DNA of 64,000 nt from Klebsormidium nitens (lineage: Eukaryota > Streptophyta > Klebsormidiophyceae > Klebsormidiales > Klebsormidiaceae), in contig DF237188.1 of the NCBI GenBank assembly GCA_000708835.1, positions 66,278 through 130,277 on the forward strand, given 5' to 3'. Positions within the stretch are counted from its first letter, which is position 1. Each line of letters starts with the position of its first letter. The notes beneath the pieces are model-generated. The model was not told the DNA's origin, did not search any database, and worked only from the letters and a program-made list of their open reading frames with translations. Below are positions 22,548-35,788 of the stretch, one piece after another. A program made the translations under genes and the position numbers.

Positions 22548-25500
22548 CTACAAAAAGAGCGTCCCTATGTAGTCCTGGAACCGCTGCGAGTACGTCCTGG
22601 GGTCCACCGCAGACATGGCCTGGCTGTCCCCGAACTTGAGGCTCTTGTACGTGTGCTCAACGCGCTTCGACACGTCCCACTCCTGCAGTATGTCAATGAT
22701 CCCAAAGTAAAGCACCACGTCGCGCGCCCCGCCCTGCGACGCCGCAGAGTCTTGGCGCTCGTTTTTGGGCAGCGCGGTGGCCGCCATGTTGACGCCCAGC
22801 TGCACGCGTGAGCGACCGAAGCTGTACGCGAGCGCGTCCGTCCCGCCGCGGCTGCCCAGCACGGGCCGCAGCGTATCGGTGCGGTCGGGCGCCATGGCCG
22901 CGATCTACAAGGACGAAATGCGCGGTCAGGATGATGCAGTCTTTCCTCTCCATCGCGTGGATTAGTGCGGCTGGTTAGTCTCGATCATCACCGTCAGCTT
23001 CTCCGCACCACTTCTGCATCTGGCACGCCCACACCTCTTTCCCGCATACTCGATCAGCAAGCAGCCAAATACTGTAAAGACAGAGATCAACTGCCGCTGC
23101 CAAGGTAACCGTGTCTCCTCAGCTTCTAGTCGTCCAGATCAACTGATTCCAACGCTTTTGCGAATGTTCATACAGAGAAGCAACCGAACAAATACGAGCA
23201 AAGTTCCGAACAGTGCACTCATGCACTCCCATCCCTTGCTAAACCCCACTCACCACGTGCCCGTTCATCCCGTACGGCAGCCGCGGCGCCGCACCCCGGG
23301 TCCCTAGCCTGGTGAACGCACCCCCCCGCTGCGTCAACGTGGACACCTCCTCCTCGCCATCGTCGACCGTGACGGCACTGAATGTCGACACCCCACCCGC
23401 GCTCTCCTCGGTGAGGGTGGACAACTGCGACTCGTGCTTGATGTCGCGGTAATGCACCTGTGACGCCGAGGTCAAGGCAAGATGAGTGTCCTGCTTTTTA
23501 TCGGAACCGGGTGTTACACTGCCAATGAAGTGCCGGTCTGGAAAAACGTCCTTGTGAAGTTATATCGTTACAAGAGGTACTCGGTGAGCGCCGAACCTGT
23601 CAACCGTTTATGCAGCAGCGAGTTCACCGACTCAAAGCGGTGAGCGGCTCGAGTTTGCACCATGCTGACCCACCTCAATTGCGGTGTAACAGAAACACAT
23701 AAGCCTCAGAACATGGAACTGATGTTGATCGCCCCATCTCTGAAGCCGGCCTCACCCCGAGCAGCAGCGAGTAGTCCATGATGTGCAGCTTCTGCAGAAA
23801 GTCGCAGTCCTGCGCCAGCTGACGGGCCAGCCGCTCCCGCCAGCCCTCCTCCAGCTTGAATGCCATGTCCAGGTCCAGGTCCTTGAGCGTCGTGGCCGCG
23901 TCGCGCGCGGCGGGGTCGGTGGCGCGGCCGTGCGAGGAGCCCTTGAGGTCGAAGCGCGCGTCGATGCGCAGGTCCGTGTGGAACATGTTGCCCATCACCA
24001 TGAACCGCACCTGCGACAACAGGGAGGACACCAGAGCCTGGATCAGCACAGCTTTCATAGCCTTTCGCTGATCGCCCCAAAAAACAATTGAGTTGACAAA
24101 CTTTGTCAATTTGAGTATCCCCGCACAGCCTTCTCTGGTAACCAGAGGGAAACTTGAATCGACATTCTTGTCGACTTGGGTGCGAGGAGGAGGGACCACA
24201 TCTCATAGAGCCAGACAGGGAGGATAGCAAACGTGCGCAGGAAAAGAAAAGGAAAGGATCCAATCAGGGACAGAGGCCAGACGCAACTGAGAGCGACATC
24301 CACGCAATCTCTGGTCGATTTATTGGTGCACGTTCGAGTGCTTCCTTCAACATGAATCGATGCCCCCTAGACACCCTGCACTCCGCTGCGGAAGCGACGC
24401 GCGCACCTTCCTGCCGTGCGCGGGCTTGATGCGGTGGAGTCCAAAGAACTTGGTGAGCAGCGTGTTGTCGTGCGTGCGCACGTGCTGGTAGTAGGCGGGC
24501 AGCATGTTGAGCAGCACGTGCATCTCCGTCTTGCGCATGGTCTTGATGAGGAAGCGGTCGTCGTGCGACAGGTAGAACACGGAGCCGGACTTGCCGGGCG
24601 ACGACAGCTCGCGCAGCGCGTCGCTGCCGGTCAGCGACATCATATAGTCCGCCGCGTCCGTGCCAAACAGGTCGCGCAGGTGCCTGCACCCATAGAGCGG
24701 CCGTGCGCGATCAAAAAGGTGGCAAGTACGAGTGGAAGTATAATCCGACCGTTTTGTGGTGTGCGCATTTACCTCTGTCAGCAGGATACTTCCGACAGCC
24801 CGCGATGTGGAGTTGATCAGCAAAAGAGCAGAGGAGAGCCGATGAGCAGGTTCCTCGTAGTTCTCAAACATCGAAGGTTGGGAACGTTGAAGCCCACACC
24901 ATCTGGCTCTCATGTGCTTGTTGTTCTCGGCCGGCACCGTTTCCGTCAGGGCGTCTCCAGCCAGCCAGTCAGCCGCCAGCTGACATATCCACGGCAGGCG
25001 TCAAATTTGACAGAAATGATGCCAGAATTCTACATGTGGCATGGCCCAAAGCCGAATCCGTACGAACAAACGGAACATCCCGCTTGACTGCGGATCTCAA
25101 TGACAAACCTCGCCTGTTCGTCTGCAAGCACTTGGAGAATATCCAACAGCACTAGTGTGAGGATGCCACGGCAAGCGCCTTGAGCGATGTCTTCCGGGTA
25201 GCATGTTTCCAAGAGTAAAGCTTTGCTACCTGAAGACCATGGGGCAGTAGTCCTTCCACTTGAAGTCGTGCGAGCGGTGCGGCGGGGTGGTGCTGGAGCC
25301 GTTGGGCGGGAAGCGCTGGCTCATCTGCGCCTTGAAGTCGGACGGCCGGATCTCGCGGAACTTCTCGGGCGTGATCTTGCCCACCGTGTACCTGCAAAGT
25401 AGTTTCGAGGCTGAGGCGAGGGAAACGGGAACGTCAGCGGGTAGGCGCATTTGGAGTAGTCAACAAAGCGGAAAAGGCGACCCGAATAAGCTCCCTGGTG

Positions 25501-28219
25501 TCTCTGTCGCATGGGAACACTCTATACGAAAAATTCAAGGAGCAGAGCTTTGAACATCACCCTGCCCAAATAATCACCAGTCAACGACTTGATCACGAAC
25601 CAGGCAGGCCGAATCAAGCACCCCAGCAGGAGGGAAGGACCTATTACAACGCCACCGGTTGGTGTAACCTTCAAGAAACAGCATCTGTCGGGTTCAGTCT
25701 CGAGGGCGCGCCTCACCGGATGCCCGTCTGCAGGTTGAGCATGAGGTCGTAGCTGCGGTGGCCCTTGAAGATGGTCTCCCCCGGCCGCTTCACCTCGCGC
25801 GTCCCGCGCCGCGAGTGCCGCTTCACGCGCTCGCCGCGCGGCTCCGCCTCCGGCATGGCCTGCTCCTCCTCCGACACCAGCTTCCCCTCCACGTACTCTC
25901 GCACAACCACGCGCCGCACGCCCCCCTCGCCCCTCCCCCCGCCAAAGTTGCGCGCCAGCGTCATGTCGACAGACTGCCGCGCAGCGGCCCCCGCGTGCAT
26001 GCCCGACAGCCGCCGGTTCGCCGAGTCCTCTTCGGGCGTCGCGTGGCCGCTGCCGTTCTCGATAGTGGTCCCGTTCTGCACCCCGCTGCTGCTGCCAGAG
26101 GACTGCCCGAACAGGTCTCGCGCCAGGCCGTCGCCCGGACGGGGCACCGGCGGGCGCTGCGAGGCGAGGCGGCTGCGTGGGACCAACGGCGAGTAGACGG
26201 GCGTGCTGGCGCCGCTCTGAGAGTCACCAAAGCTGGACTCGCTCAGAGTCGTGTCGGAGTCGTATGTCAGCCCCAGGGCTGAGTTGCGGCTGCCAAAGGG
26301 GCTCGCCGCTGTTAAAAAGCGGCCGTCCTCTGGGAGGGGTTCGGAGCCTTCCCGTGGGAAGCTGAAGGAGTTCCCGTCTGCGGAGATGCTGCGGCGGTGG
26401 CTGGCCGGTGGGGGGCTCGAGATGATCGTCTTGTCTCCAGGCGGGGGAGCCTCAGGGATGCCCGCAGGGTGCGACGCCTCGCTGACGCCAACCAGTGGCG
26501 TTCTGGCGGCATTCCAGTCCGAGAAGCTGGTCACCTTCGCACTCCGCAACTTGGGCGCGTTGCCCTCGGCCTCCCCATCCTGGCCCGGGCTATCCTCAGG
26601 GAGACTGCTACCTGCCGCCTTTGTCGCAGCCTCGTCTGAAGCCTGGCTTTCATTAGCGCCTGTCCGCGCCTGTTCCTCTCCACTCTCAATGGAATCTCCC
26701 TTCCCTTCGTCCATTCCGTTCCCCGCAGCCTGCTGCTCATGGCTGCTTGCCCCTCCGTCCTCACTCTCTGCTTGCCCGCCCGCCCCAAAGTCCCCGCTGC
26801 TTGTGGGCGTTTCCTCCGGGACCCTGGGTGGCATCAGATCCTTCCTGCTGCCCTTTCTGCTGCGCAGCGCTCCAGGGGGGTAGTACACTCCCCGCCCATG
26901 GCGCAGCCCGTTGAGCCAGCTCCCCTCAAACACCGCCCCGTCCGCCCAGGTGAACACGCCCTTGCCGTTCTCGCGCCCCCCCGCCCACTCCCCGTCGTAG
27001 CGGTCACGGTTGGCCCACACAAAGATGCCGCGCCCGTCCATCTTGCCCCCCCGCCAGTTGCCGCTGTACGAATTCCCGTTGGCCCAGATGTACCGCCCCG
27101 GGCCCTCGAACGCGCCGTTCTGCCAGAGCCCGTCGTACACGTCTCCGTTCGCATACTTCTTCTTGCCCAGCCCGTGCTTCTGGTTCAAGTGCCAGCTGCC
27201 GCGATACGACTCCCCGTTGGGGCTCCGGTACGTCCCCCACCCCTCCATGACCCCCCCCATCCAGTCGCCCTCGTATACAGCCTGACTGGGCCATTGGAAC
27301 ATGCCTTTCCCGTGCTTCTTCCCAGCGGACCAGTCCCCATCATACGAGCTGCCTTCGCGCCACATGTACCGGCCCTTGCCATGTGGCACGCCCGCAGCCA
27401 CATCCCCTGTATACGAGTCTCCGTTGGGGAACTGCTTGCTCACGACGGTGGTGCGCACGCTGCCCCAGCTGCTGGTGCGTGAGTGGCCGCGCTCCCTGCA
27501 CGAATAAATGCAGCATATGCCTCAGCGGCCGATTCCTGCTATAAAAACATTTTGAGGGACAGCCAAGGCCCTCTGAGCCCACCTAAGGGCAACTCTTGTG
27601 AAACTGGGGGCCCAGTGTCGATTGATCAGGGTTGAACTTTGCTTAGAACAAGTCTGCCAAAGCTCCTCAAAGGGGGTGATTGCTTTCCAGATAGCTTGCC
27701 CTGATGTCCCTCACATTCACTTGCCACATCTGACGAAAGTAGCCAGATATGTAAAAGAAGGCAAACAAAGTTGAGAAACGTGGCATTTCTTATTCCCTAA
27801 GAAGTATGTCTTGTAGGAGTCTAGTAGCCCTGGCCTCAAGCGCAACGCAGGACAATAGAACAATCCCACCAAGATATGAGCAAGTGGACACAACAAAGAG
27901 TATTCTTAAGGGAAAGGGTTTGTTCACGGGCATTGCCAATTGTCTTACATTCCTCCTTATCCTATAACAGGACTCTTCCAGCATGTTCAAGCAGCATGGT
28001 TACATGCCGGTGCTTTTCAAGACAGTCCTTAAAACGAAAAACCCTTGATTAAAACTCGAAACTTGCCGCTGGTGACATCACTAGTGATTTCTGAACCGTG
28101 CAACGGATGCACGCTCACCCATAGCGGACGATACTGCTTGTTGGGGAGATGGACGGCGACGCCGTCTCCTCCGCCGGCGTTGCGGGGGGGTCATCGTCAG
28201 TGGGCTGGACCCCCGACAT
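22548..28219 (-). CDS. PIP5K: Phosphatidylinositol-4-phosphate 5-kinase with MORN repeats
   Basis: Seven exons: 28219-28119, 27495-25717, 25391-25230, 24683-24407, 24010-23756, 23457-23254 and 22904-22548. They are in phase and give 1044 aa. After an acidic leader (from [10 protein letters not shown]) come eight MORN repeats of about 23 residues, from NGDSYTGD to [10 protein letters not shown] Ser/Pro/Glu-rich linker of about 350 residues, probably disordered, follows. The kinase part starts at [21 protein letters not shown]. It contains the SSPGKSGS nucleotide loop, the IKT lysine, [19 protein letters not shown], and the C-terminal [20 protein letters not shown] block with DPRTYSQRF. The enzyme makes PI(4,5)P2 from PI4P at the plasma membrane. 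This architecture is the plant type-B PIP5K. The linker is longer than I would expect. Exon 6 adds an acidic Ser/Thr-rich insert typical of the variable kinase loop. Confidence 0.96.
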
Positions 28220-29968
28220 ACAGAACGTGCGTGGAGTGGACGACCCCGTCTCGCTGGCACGTGCCGCAACCCTTTACAACCTTGCACCCATGATGTCCAT
28301 CTGAGGCACTTTCAATCAGGAAAGATGCACTGGGCGGAGCTGCAACCGCGTCAGAATCAACGCACGAGGGTTTTTGCGACGAGCGGTCTATTGTCGGACC
28401 ACCAAAAGTAGATCTGCCACAGAAGGAGCAGCCCTGTTTCAAGGAAATGTGTGATGAGAGTCTCTAGCTGAAAGCAGACCCTGCGGAGCAAGCGCTGCAG
28501 ATTGGCCCAGCACAATGTATCAACCACTATGGCAAAACAGCTTCCAGAGGTTTATGAAGAGCGTTATTTTGTGAAAGGCAGGCTTCTATGTAAGCTTCAG
28601 ACCGTTGGAGCATCGATTGCACTTCACATTGATTCTTGGTTTCAAGAAGAAGCTCTCGACCAAGAAGCTTGATCAAGCATTCCGGGGGTTGATCAGAGGG
28701 AAGTATCTCAAAGAATCTCAAGCTTCCCCAAATTCTGATCAGATAACTTGGCTCGCAGAAGGTCTCTTTGCAATTGCTCTTGTCAGGTTTTGCACGCCTC
28801 TCTTGCTCAAAGCCTGCTTGCAGGAACCAACTTGTAAACCATTTTGCTCAAGAGATTGCAGCATGGGCAAGAGGCGTCCTTGAATGTCCAACTTGAAGTT
28901 AAACGTACCCACTCGGAATGAGTCGGAGGAGGGACTCGGACTCAAGAGTCGAGTCGGAGTCGGAGTCGGACTCGAGGTCCGAGGATACGGTTGGGAAAAT
29001 TAATTCCGACTCAAATTTTTGGGTCATTCACAGATTTGGCCTGGGTTTGCAGCTTGCTAGCCCGGAAACTATGTACCAGTCACCTTTCGGCTGAGATTCA
29101 ACTGTACGTGCTGCTCGGAAAAGCCTACCGGGTTCCGGAGTTGGCAGCCTGGAGGTCAGGTTAAGAGCGGTTAAGTGCACAATTGTTGTTGAGAGACCAG
29201 TGAAACCACCAGGCTTGCCAATGCTGTGCAGAGTCCGCGTGTGCCCCGCAGACTCGCGCGCAGGAGAGGAGCAGCTCCAGCCTCAGGCTCCACCACGGTG
29301 ACCACCACTGCCAGGCTCCAGCTGGGCCAGCATGCGGGAGCGCGGCCTCTTGACTCATGAATCACCGCTGGATGGGAGCAGAAGAGCTATGGATTGTGAC
29401 TCGTGTAGAGCGGGCACCTGAGTGCATGATGGTGAGTATCCCTCCATGACTTCTCCATATTCTGCATTTCCAATGCTTGGTGTATTTGATTGGCGAGTAG
29501 GTCTACTTGCAGTGGCATGTAAATGGCATTTGCAATTGAACAGCTTCCAAAGTCCATTTGCAGTTTGCAATGGTCCATTGATTGGTTAATTTGTTGTACG
29601 AGCGATTTGCTGTGCTACTTCACATATCCAACCAACAATGCCAAATCCAAGATAGACAGCAATACAGGGAGGATCTGCCTCATGCCCTGATTGTCTCACG
29701 CATTGCCAGCTTCATGTCTCCCTCAGAACACATTTGAGTGCACAGGCTTGGAGGCCACCTCACAATGTTGTCTTCTGCTTGCCATCTCTCCTGATTGCTA
29801 AGAAGCATGGATTTGCAATGAAGCCTATGTCCTTTGGGCAGCCCCTGGATCTAAGCGTTGCAACATTCAAGGATGCTAGAAGCAATTGAAAGAAACATTG
29901 ATTCTCATGCAGTGAAGTGATGCAAGGAAAGCTTTGAAATATCAGGCGCTATTCTGAAGGGGTCCAGC
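28220..29968. promoter_or_regulatory. Divergent intergenic region, PIP5K / maspardin
   Basis: About 1.75 kb lies between two divergent start codons, and it should hold both promoters and 5' UTRs. I see a GAGTCG-type simple repeat near 28917-28981 and AT-rich sequence with repeated TTGCAATG-like words at 29500-29620. I find no exon with a recognisable product. Confidence 0.5.
28917..28981. repeat. GAGTCG/CGACTC simple repeat
   Basis: Imperfect hexamer units GAGTCG occur in tandem at 28948-28970. Complementary GGACTC units lie on both sides, so the stretch can fold back on itself. It is a short microsatellite, probably of no coding relevance. Confidence 0.6.
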
Positions 29969-32900
29969 ATGGCGTCTCCGGGTGACTATCAACACTTCCG
30001 GGGCATAGTCCCGGAAAGAAAGATCCAGGTGAGATCCCCATGAAGTGATTGTAGGTCGGAGTTCGATGAAACCTCAAGGGGCTCTAGCTTGCAATCCTAT
30101 GTCAATATGCAAAACGACGGTGTGGCATTCTGTGCGGGGCACCTGCCAATGACACCACTCTGAGGTGCCATTCGCCGAAGCGGAGACTTCTCAAAATGTT
30201 CAAGACTTGTCTAGCAGCCACCACGGGTTCTCCATTTCTGGGGCCACCCTGAGGGCCCACCTACCAGCCACCCGGTGCCCGCACTCTTTGGTGATGTTCT
30301 TATAAATGTCTACTTTTGCGCTGACCACGGCTAAATGTTTCTGCTGATGCAGGTGGGCATGCATCAGAACAAGCACTTCCGCTACTACGAGTTTGGGCCC
30401 AAGCGGCTGGACCCCCTCATCTGCCTGGGCGGCGCCGCCTCCACTGCAGACTGCTTCTACAAGCAAGTGCTCGCGCTCTCCTCCAAGGTGGGCACGACCA
30501 CCGCCGTGGCATGGTGGACACATCTAGAGAAGTTCCGAGTACTATGTTTCCACATCTTGTGTCTGCCTCATTCACAAGTTTGAGGATTGGGGGATACCAC
30601 AAAGTGTCCATCGGTCCATGTTTTCGATGCTCCGGTGGTGTTCTTGACTTTTATGGTCTGAAAGTTAGAAATCTGTTTAGAGGCTTGAAAGTCCATCAGG
30701 TGCCGACCAAGCGTTTGGTCTGTCTGGTTGCCCTTTTGGTGGGTTGTGCTTTGCTAAACCAACCTGCGGGTCAGCGGGCCCCCCGCAAAGTTCCAACTTG
30801 CACACTAGCAAAGCGCAAGGTCTGAGTTACTTCTTCTCAATTGGCGCAGGGCTACCGGATCATGGCCGTTGACGCCCCAGCTTTGTGGACACACGCGGAG
30901 TGGATGGCGGCCTTCGACAAGTTCCTGGACTCCCTCCGCATCAACCAGGTCCGCGCTTTGACCTCACAATAGGGCCCGGTCTCAAAGCTCTGAAGCCCAT
31001 GTGCGTTGGGTCCACTCTTTGTGGAGCTTCGTCAAGGGGCCACTTGCAAGCATTCTTACTCGTGACCTCCGGCCTTGGCATTAAAATTCTATCCCAGATG
31101 CTTTCCAATGGGATCTTTCCCCAGCAGATCACGCTTACGTAGGAAGGTTCCGTCAGAGTGCTGCAAAGTTCCTCTGAGACCCTTTTATATTACAAAATGG
31201 GCCGCGCTCCCCAGAATCAGGTGTTTGAGGTTTGCGTTGCAGGTGCATCTGTATGGCACCTCCCTGGGCGGCTTTCTGTGCCAGCTGTACGCTGCATACC
31301 GGCCGCGGCGCGTTAGGTCGCTCGTCCTCTCCAACACCTTTTTGGACACCAAGAACTACCACGAAGAGCTCAGCTGGAGCTCTTTGTAAGTTCCGCCTCC
31401 CTTTGTCGACGTTCTCTTTGGCTGTAAAATGATCAATATTGTACAACGAATCATCTGCCGAAGCCTGAGACTGGGCAGGGGTGCACGTGGGAAGCAAGCG
31501 CAGCCGGCTGGTTTGCATCGAGGATTACTAATTCATCAGGAATCTCGCTCGATTGCCAATTCTCAGGGTGCAGTAATGGTCGCATCCCTTGTCTTACGCG
31601 TTCCTTGAGGGCCCTCCTGCCGCTAGCCTAGCCTTCGCTCACCCCCGTCTGCCTCTCGTGCCTGTGGGCCAGGTTTCAGTGGACCCCCGAGTTCATGCTG
31701 AAGCGCATCATCATGGCCGGCCTGGGGGAAGGCTACCGAGAAGCACATATTGCAAACTCCATCGACTTCGTCGTCAGTCAGGTGAGAAGGCCCTGCTGGA
31801 TCCCAGGCTTTTCTGCTTTTATGCCGATTCCCAAGCCAGGGTTGCAACACAGAGCCAGCGGCAGAGATAGATTTTGGTAAATATGACGCAGTCTGGTACC
31901 AGCAATCTGGGCAGTCTGGCTTAAAGACGCTTTCCAGAGTGAAACGCAACGAGGACCGTCACTGATCCCACAATACGTAGACAGCGAGCTTTTCACTGTA
32001 AACAACTGTCTGGAGGCCAGTCCAAGCGCCTGGAGGCTCGACGTCTGAGAGTGCATAAATTGCTCACACGTTAATCGAGACTACTTGGTAATCTGTGCAT
32101 GTTTCAAACTTTGTTGCGTGTCCCGTGCAGTTGGAGACGCTGCACCAGCAGGAGCTAGCGTCGCGCCTCACGCTCATGAGCCAGCTGGGCGCCGTGGGGC
32201 ACATCCATGTGTCAGATGACGTCATCACCATCATGGACGTGAGCACTGCTCAGTAACGATCCCCTGTCTTCATCACAGCCTGACCGAGTACTGCCGGAAT
32301 GAGCGGGCACCTGACACGCTTGCCCTAAGGAATTTCGAAATGCTCTTGAGTGTCCTCTTCTTGTTATCGAAGGCGCTGGCAGAAGGGTTTCGGCACTCAC
32401 TGCACGAGATTTTGCTCTTCTTCGAAGGATCTCTGCTCGATAGCGCACTCTGTTCCGTGCAAGTGCTGTTTGCTCGGACGTCGATGACTGAGCGGTGCGC
32501 GGTGCGCTGACGTGTGCAGACGAACGACTACTGCGCAGTGAAGCAGGACGCACGGGATGCACTGTATATACGTTATCCCGGGGCGCGGCGCGCCTTCCTC
32601 AAGAGCGGCGGCGACTTCCCCTTCCTGAGCCGCGCCGACGAGGTCAACCTGCACCTCCAGGTAACTTGCACGGATTGAACAAATGCTCGGAAAAAAAACA
32701 TCTCGGAAGCGGTGAGGTGGATGGAGCGATACCCGTCTCTTCAAGCTGCAGCAATATACCCGACAGAACATTGTCTGCCGCGGATCTCATTACTACTACT
32801 TGTGAGAAGCCAAGTGAAAAGTCGAATTGCCTCTGCTAGTCTTTCCCATTCGCTTCACATCATCTTACTTCCAGTGACTGCTGTGTTCATCAACAGCTGC

Positions 32901-33700
32901 ACCTGCGACGCGTTGGAGTCGAGCCCGATGCGTCCGCAGCCTCCCCTGCGCCCTCCCCCGCCCGGGAGACCGTCTTCTCCTCATCCCGCTACGACTCTGA
33001 TACTACGACCACCAGCGCCGACGAGGGACCCCCCCTAGAAAGGCCCTCGCGCAGGGAGCAATCCGGGGGGGTGAGCGAGGCGCCCCCTGCAGGGCACGAC
33101 GAGCAGCGAGCAGCCCCCCACGAGGAGGAGAGCGTGGGCGCGCATCTGGCGTACAAAAAGGACCCGCTCTGGGCGGCGCTGGCGGATGCGGAAGCCAGCG
33201 TGTGGGAGGACGCGCTAGAGGAAAGGGCGGGCTCTGGCCGGGGGGGCACCCCAGGGTCGAAAGAACAGGAGAAAGCGCACGGGGAAGGACCCCGGGAGAG
33301 CGAGCCGGGGCCTGAGGCGCAAAGCCCTGCCTCGCCTGACGCGGGAAAGACCGCTCACGCTGATCAGGACGTGGCTAAAGCACGCGAGAGCGGCGCACCT
33401 TCTGATGGTCAGGGAGAGGCGAACGGAGGTCAGGAAGGAGACAAGGAGCGAGCGCAGGAGAGGCACGGCGGCGGTGCGGTGGCGGCATCTGGGGAGAGCG
33501 ACGAAGGGGGGTCGAGCGAGGAGGACGAGGAAGGGTGGCGCAAGGAAGAGGGCGCTGACCCGCTGCTGTGGGGGGCGGGGCGGGCCGGGGACAAGGAGCG
33601 GCAGGAAGGGGCGGGGGATCCCCTGTCCCGGGCGAGCAGCCTTGCGGACCGGGAGGAGGTGCCGGACACGCTGGGCAAGCGGACAAGCGGGCGGCTGTGA
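29969..33700 (+). CDS. SPG21: Maspardin (SPG21-like alpha/beta-hydrolase) with acidic tail
   Basis: Eight exons: 29969-30028, 30353-30487, 30850-30948, 31243-31385, 31673-31781, 32131-32238, 32520-32660 and 32897-33700. All junctions are GT-AG and in phase, giving 532 aa. Residues 1 to about 275 follow maspardin. They run from an N-terminal strand (FGPKRLDPLICLGGAAST) through RIMAVDAPALWTHAEW to the nucleophile-elbow-like HLYGTSLGGFLCQ. SLVLSNTFLDT, ELASRLTLMSQ and AFLKSGGDFPFLSRADEVNLHLQ follow. Human maspardin is about 308 aa, an endosomal/cytosolic adaptor-like protein thought not to be catalytic. The last exon adds about 225 residues rich in Glu, Gly, Ser, Arg and Lys, probably disordered, with DPLWAALADAE and DPLLWGAGRA as the only hydrophobic patches. 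Such a long tail is absent from the animal protein. Confidence 0.93.
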
Positions 33701-35788
33701 GAAGTGCCGCTCGGGGAGGACGGGAGAGCGGTCGGGGGTGCGTGTATGGGGGCACGGAGAGTCACTCAAAAAAGGGAGTCGGCATGGAAGGATGCCCGGC
33801 GGTAGTCGGGGTGAGCGGTCAATTCTTGACGGCTGATACGGCCACAGTCCAATTGCGGGTAGCAAACAATATCTTTCTTGTATACACTCATAGGTTCGTT
33901 AGCACGCAAGCTGAAGAAGAGGCGATTCTGACTGGAAAATAAAAATAAACCCGTGATTTAGCATGGATTGACAGATGGTCGATGATCGGGCACTTTGCTC
34001 AGTAGTGCCAGCTGTAAGACTCCCGTATGCGCTTGCTGCTGAAGTGCCTCAATGCAAACAGTCACGCCCTTCGCAAACCGGATTAGTGCACCTTTGGACG
34101 CTTTGTCCCTTTACCAGCTTAGATCAACCATGACGCACGCCTTTAGCTCATGAGCGTAGATGATGCGTATATGGATTTGCCCAGCCGCATCCCAGAGTCA
34201 ATTGACATGTGTTACCGCAGCGTGGCTTGCATGACTATTTGTGCATCACCATTTTCATGCCCTTGCCGTGGTGTTTGACGATGGAACAGACTGAGTCTCA
34301 CGCACCATTCGTTGGGTCCCCAAACGTCACAAATAGGTTGCAAGAGCGCTGCGCATGGATTTGATATAATTTGCTGACTCAGTGATACAGGCTGGTTTGA
34401 AGCATGCATGATAGCGGCATGGAGGTATGCAAGCATATGCATAGCGACGAAGTCAAATGTTGATCAATCGAGCACGAGCGCTGTATATGTGTGAGTGAGT
34501 CATAAGCGGGAAGCAAACGCTGATGGTGTAAAGCAGGTCATGGCCAGCTAGAATTGGCCTTAAGTTACTCCATGTTGACCGGGCCTTGATGCTCCAGTAC
34601 ATCTGCTTATAGCTATGATACTGAGTTCGATTGATCTTGATTTTAGCTATATGGCATGACCTTTCTGACCCGCCGTGCACGGTTTCAGCATATTCTTTCC
34701 GACTATAAGTTGGCCTCTGCATCAACATGATACATGGCCGGCCCAATTCTCTATAGATACAATGAATTATGTAAGAATCAATTACAAGGATGAATTAAGC
34801 ATTGGAGCGTCTCAGGCGTTTGTCAGCCGTCCGAAATTCGAGTCTACGACAGAATTTACTATCCTAATGCTCTTCAATTAAAGTAAGATTGCTTGGGAAG
34901 TAATCGAAGTGCTTCACATGGCGGTAAGCGGGTCCTGCTTCCAAGCAGCAATGGACGAAAGTTGTGAATACGGAACGTCCTAACTTTCAACCATTTGAAC
35001 CAGCCAAACAAAAGAGAGTGCAGGACTGAGGACGCAGGTGTGTCGATTGACAAGATTATTGTGCCCTTGTTCAGGCTACACGTCGACTCGTAGTGCCAGG
35101 TGTCGTCAGTTGATTGGAAGCACTGCTTCAATGAGCCGTTAATTCTGCCAGGTGTACGGCCTTGACGGTGACATATGAGTCTTGAGGCCGGGACTGCGGG
35201 AGCATATCAATGTCATGCGGTGCTACACTTCTAGTGCTTGACTATGTACCGCACTGGCTATTAGTGAATTAGTAGATACGACTCCAAGCTGCTTCTGGAT
35301 CGCCTTTCGCTTTGAGATTTGGGGAAGAACGGCATCCTTAGGCTTTGATCAGAGGGTAAACGCGACTGAGTAGCCAATGCTGAAATGCACGCAGCAATAT
35401 CGGAAGAGCGGTTGAAACCAGATCATGAGAATGCTGAGCCCGCAGGTGAGCATCGGCCTTGGACTCATGTCTGGCACCAATGGTTTTGCCAGTTGAACGG
35501 AACAAGAAAGCAGAGCACTTTCTGAAATGGATTGCCACTTGTGTGTTACGCCGTGTTCCTTGCACGGATGCCTAGCTGTTGCCTCAAATTGCCGGTAAGC
35601 CGCTCAAGTTTCTGAGATCTTCGGGAGGACAGACAGCTTTTGACTTTAAACCATTTCTTCAGAAGAGCAAAGGGTTTTGAGCCCGCTCTTACGTTCCTAA
35701 GTTTTGAGGATCATTGGGAAACCTTCGAGTGCTGATTAGGAGCCTGACTTTGATCACCAAACAGGCCATCATTGCGTTTAAATCATAA
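33701..35788. other. Intergenic region, nothing recognised
   Basis: A 2.1-kb AT-rich stretch between two genes on the same strand. It should hold the maspardin 3' UTR and the promoter of the coiled-coil gene. Open frames are short and scattered on both strands, with no domain, repeat or RNA gene that I can support. Confidence 0.6.

Noticed and set aside
26739..27482. 247-codon plus-strand frame opposite the MORN repeats
   Set aside because: The reverse complement of repeated MORN codons gives a Pro/Val/His-rich sequence with no family; it is a shadow of PIP5K.
33215..33865. 216-codon minus-strand frame opposite the maspardin tail
   Set aside because: Pro/Leu/Ser-rich antisense of an acidic disordered exon, with no splice or domain support.
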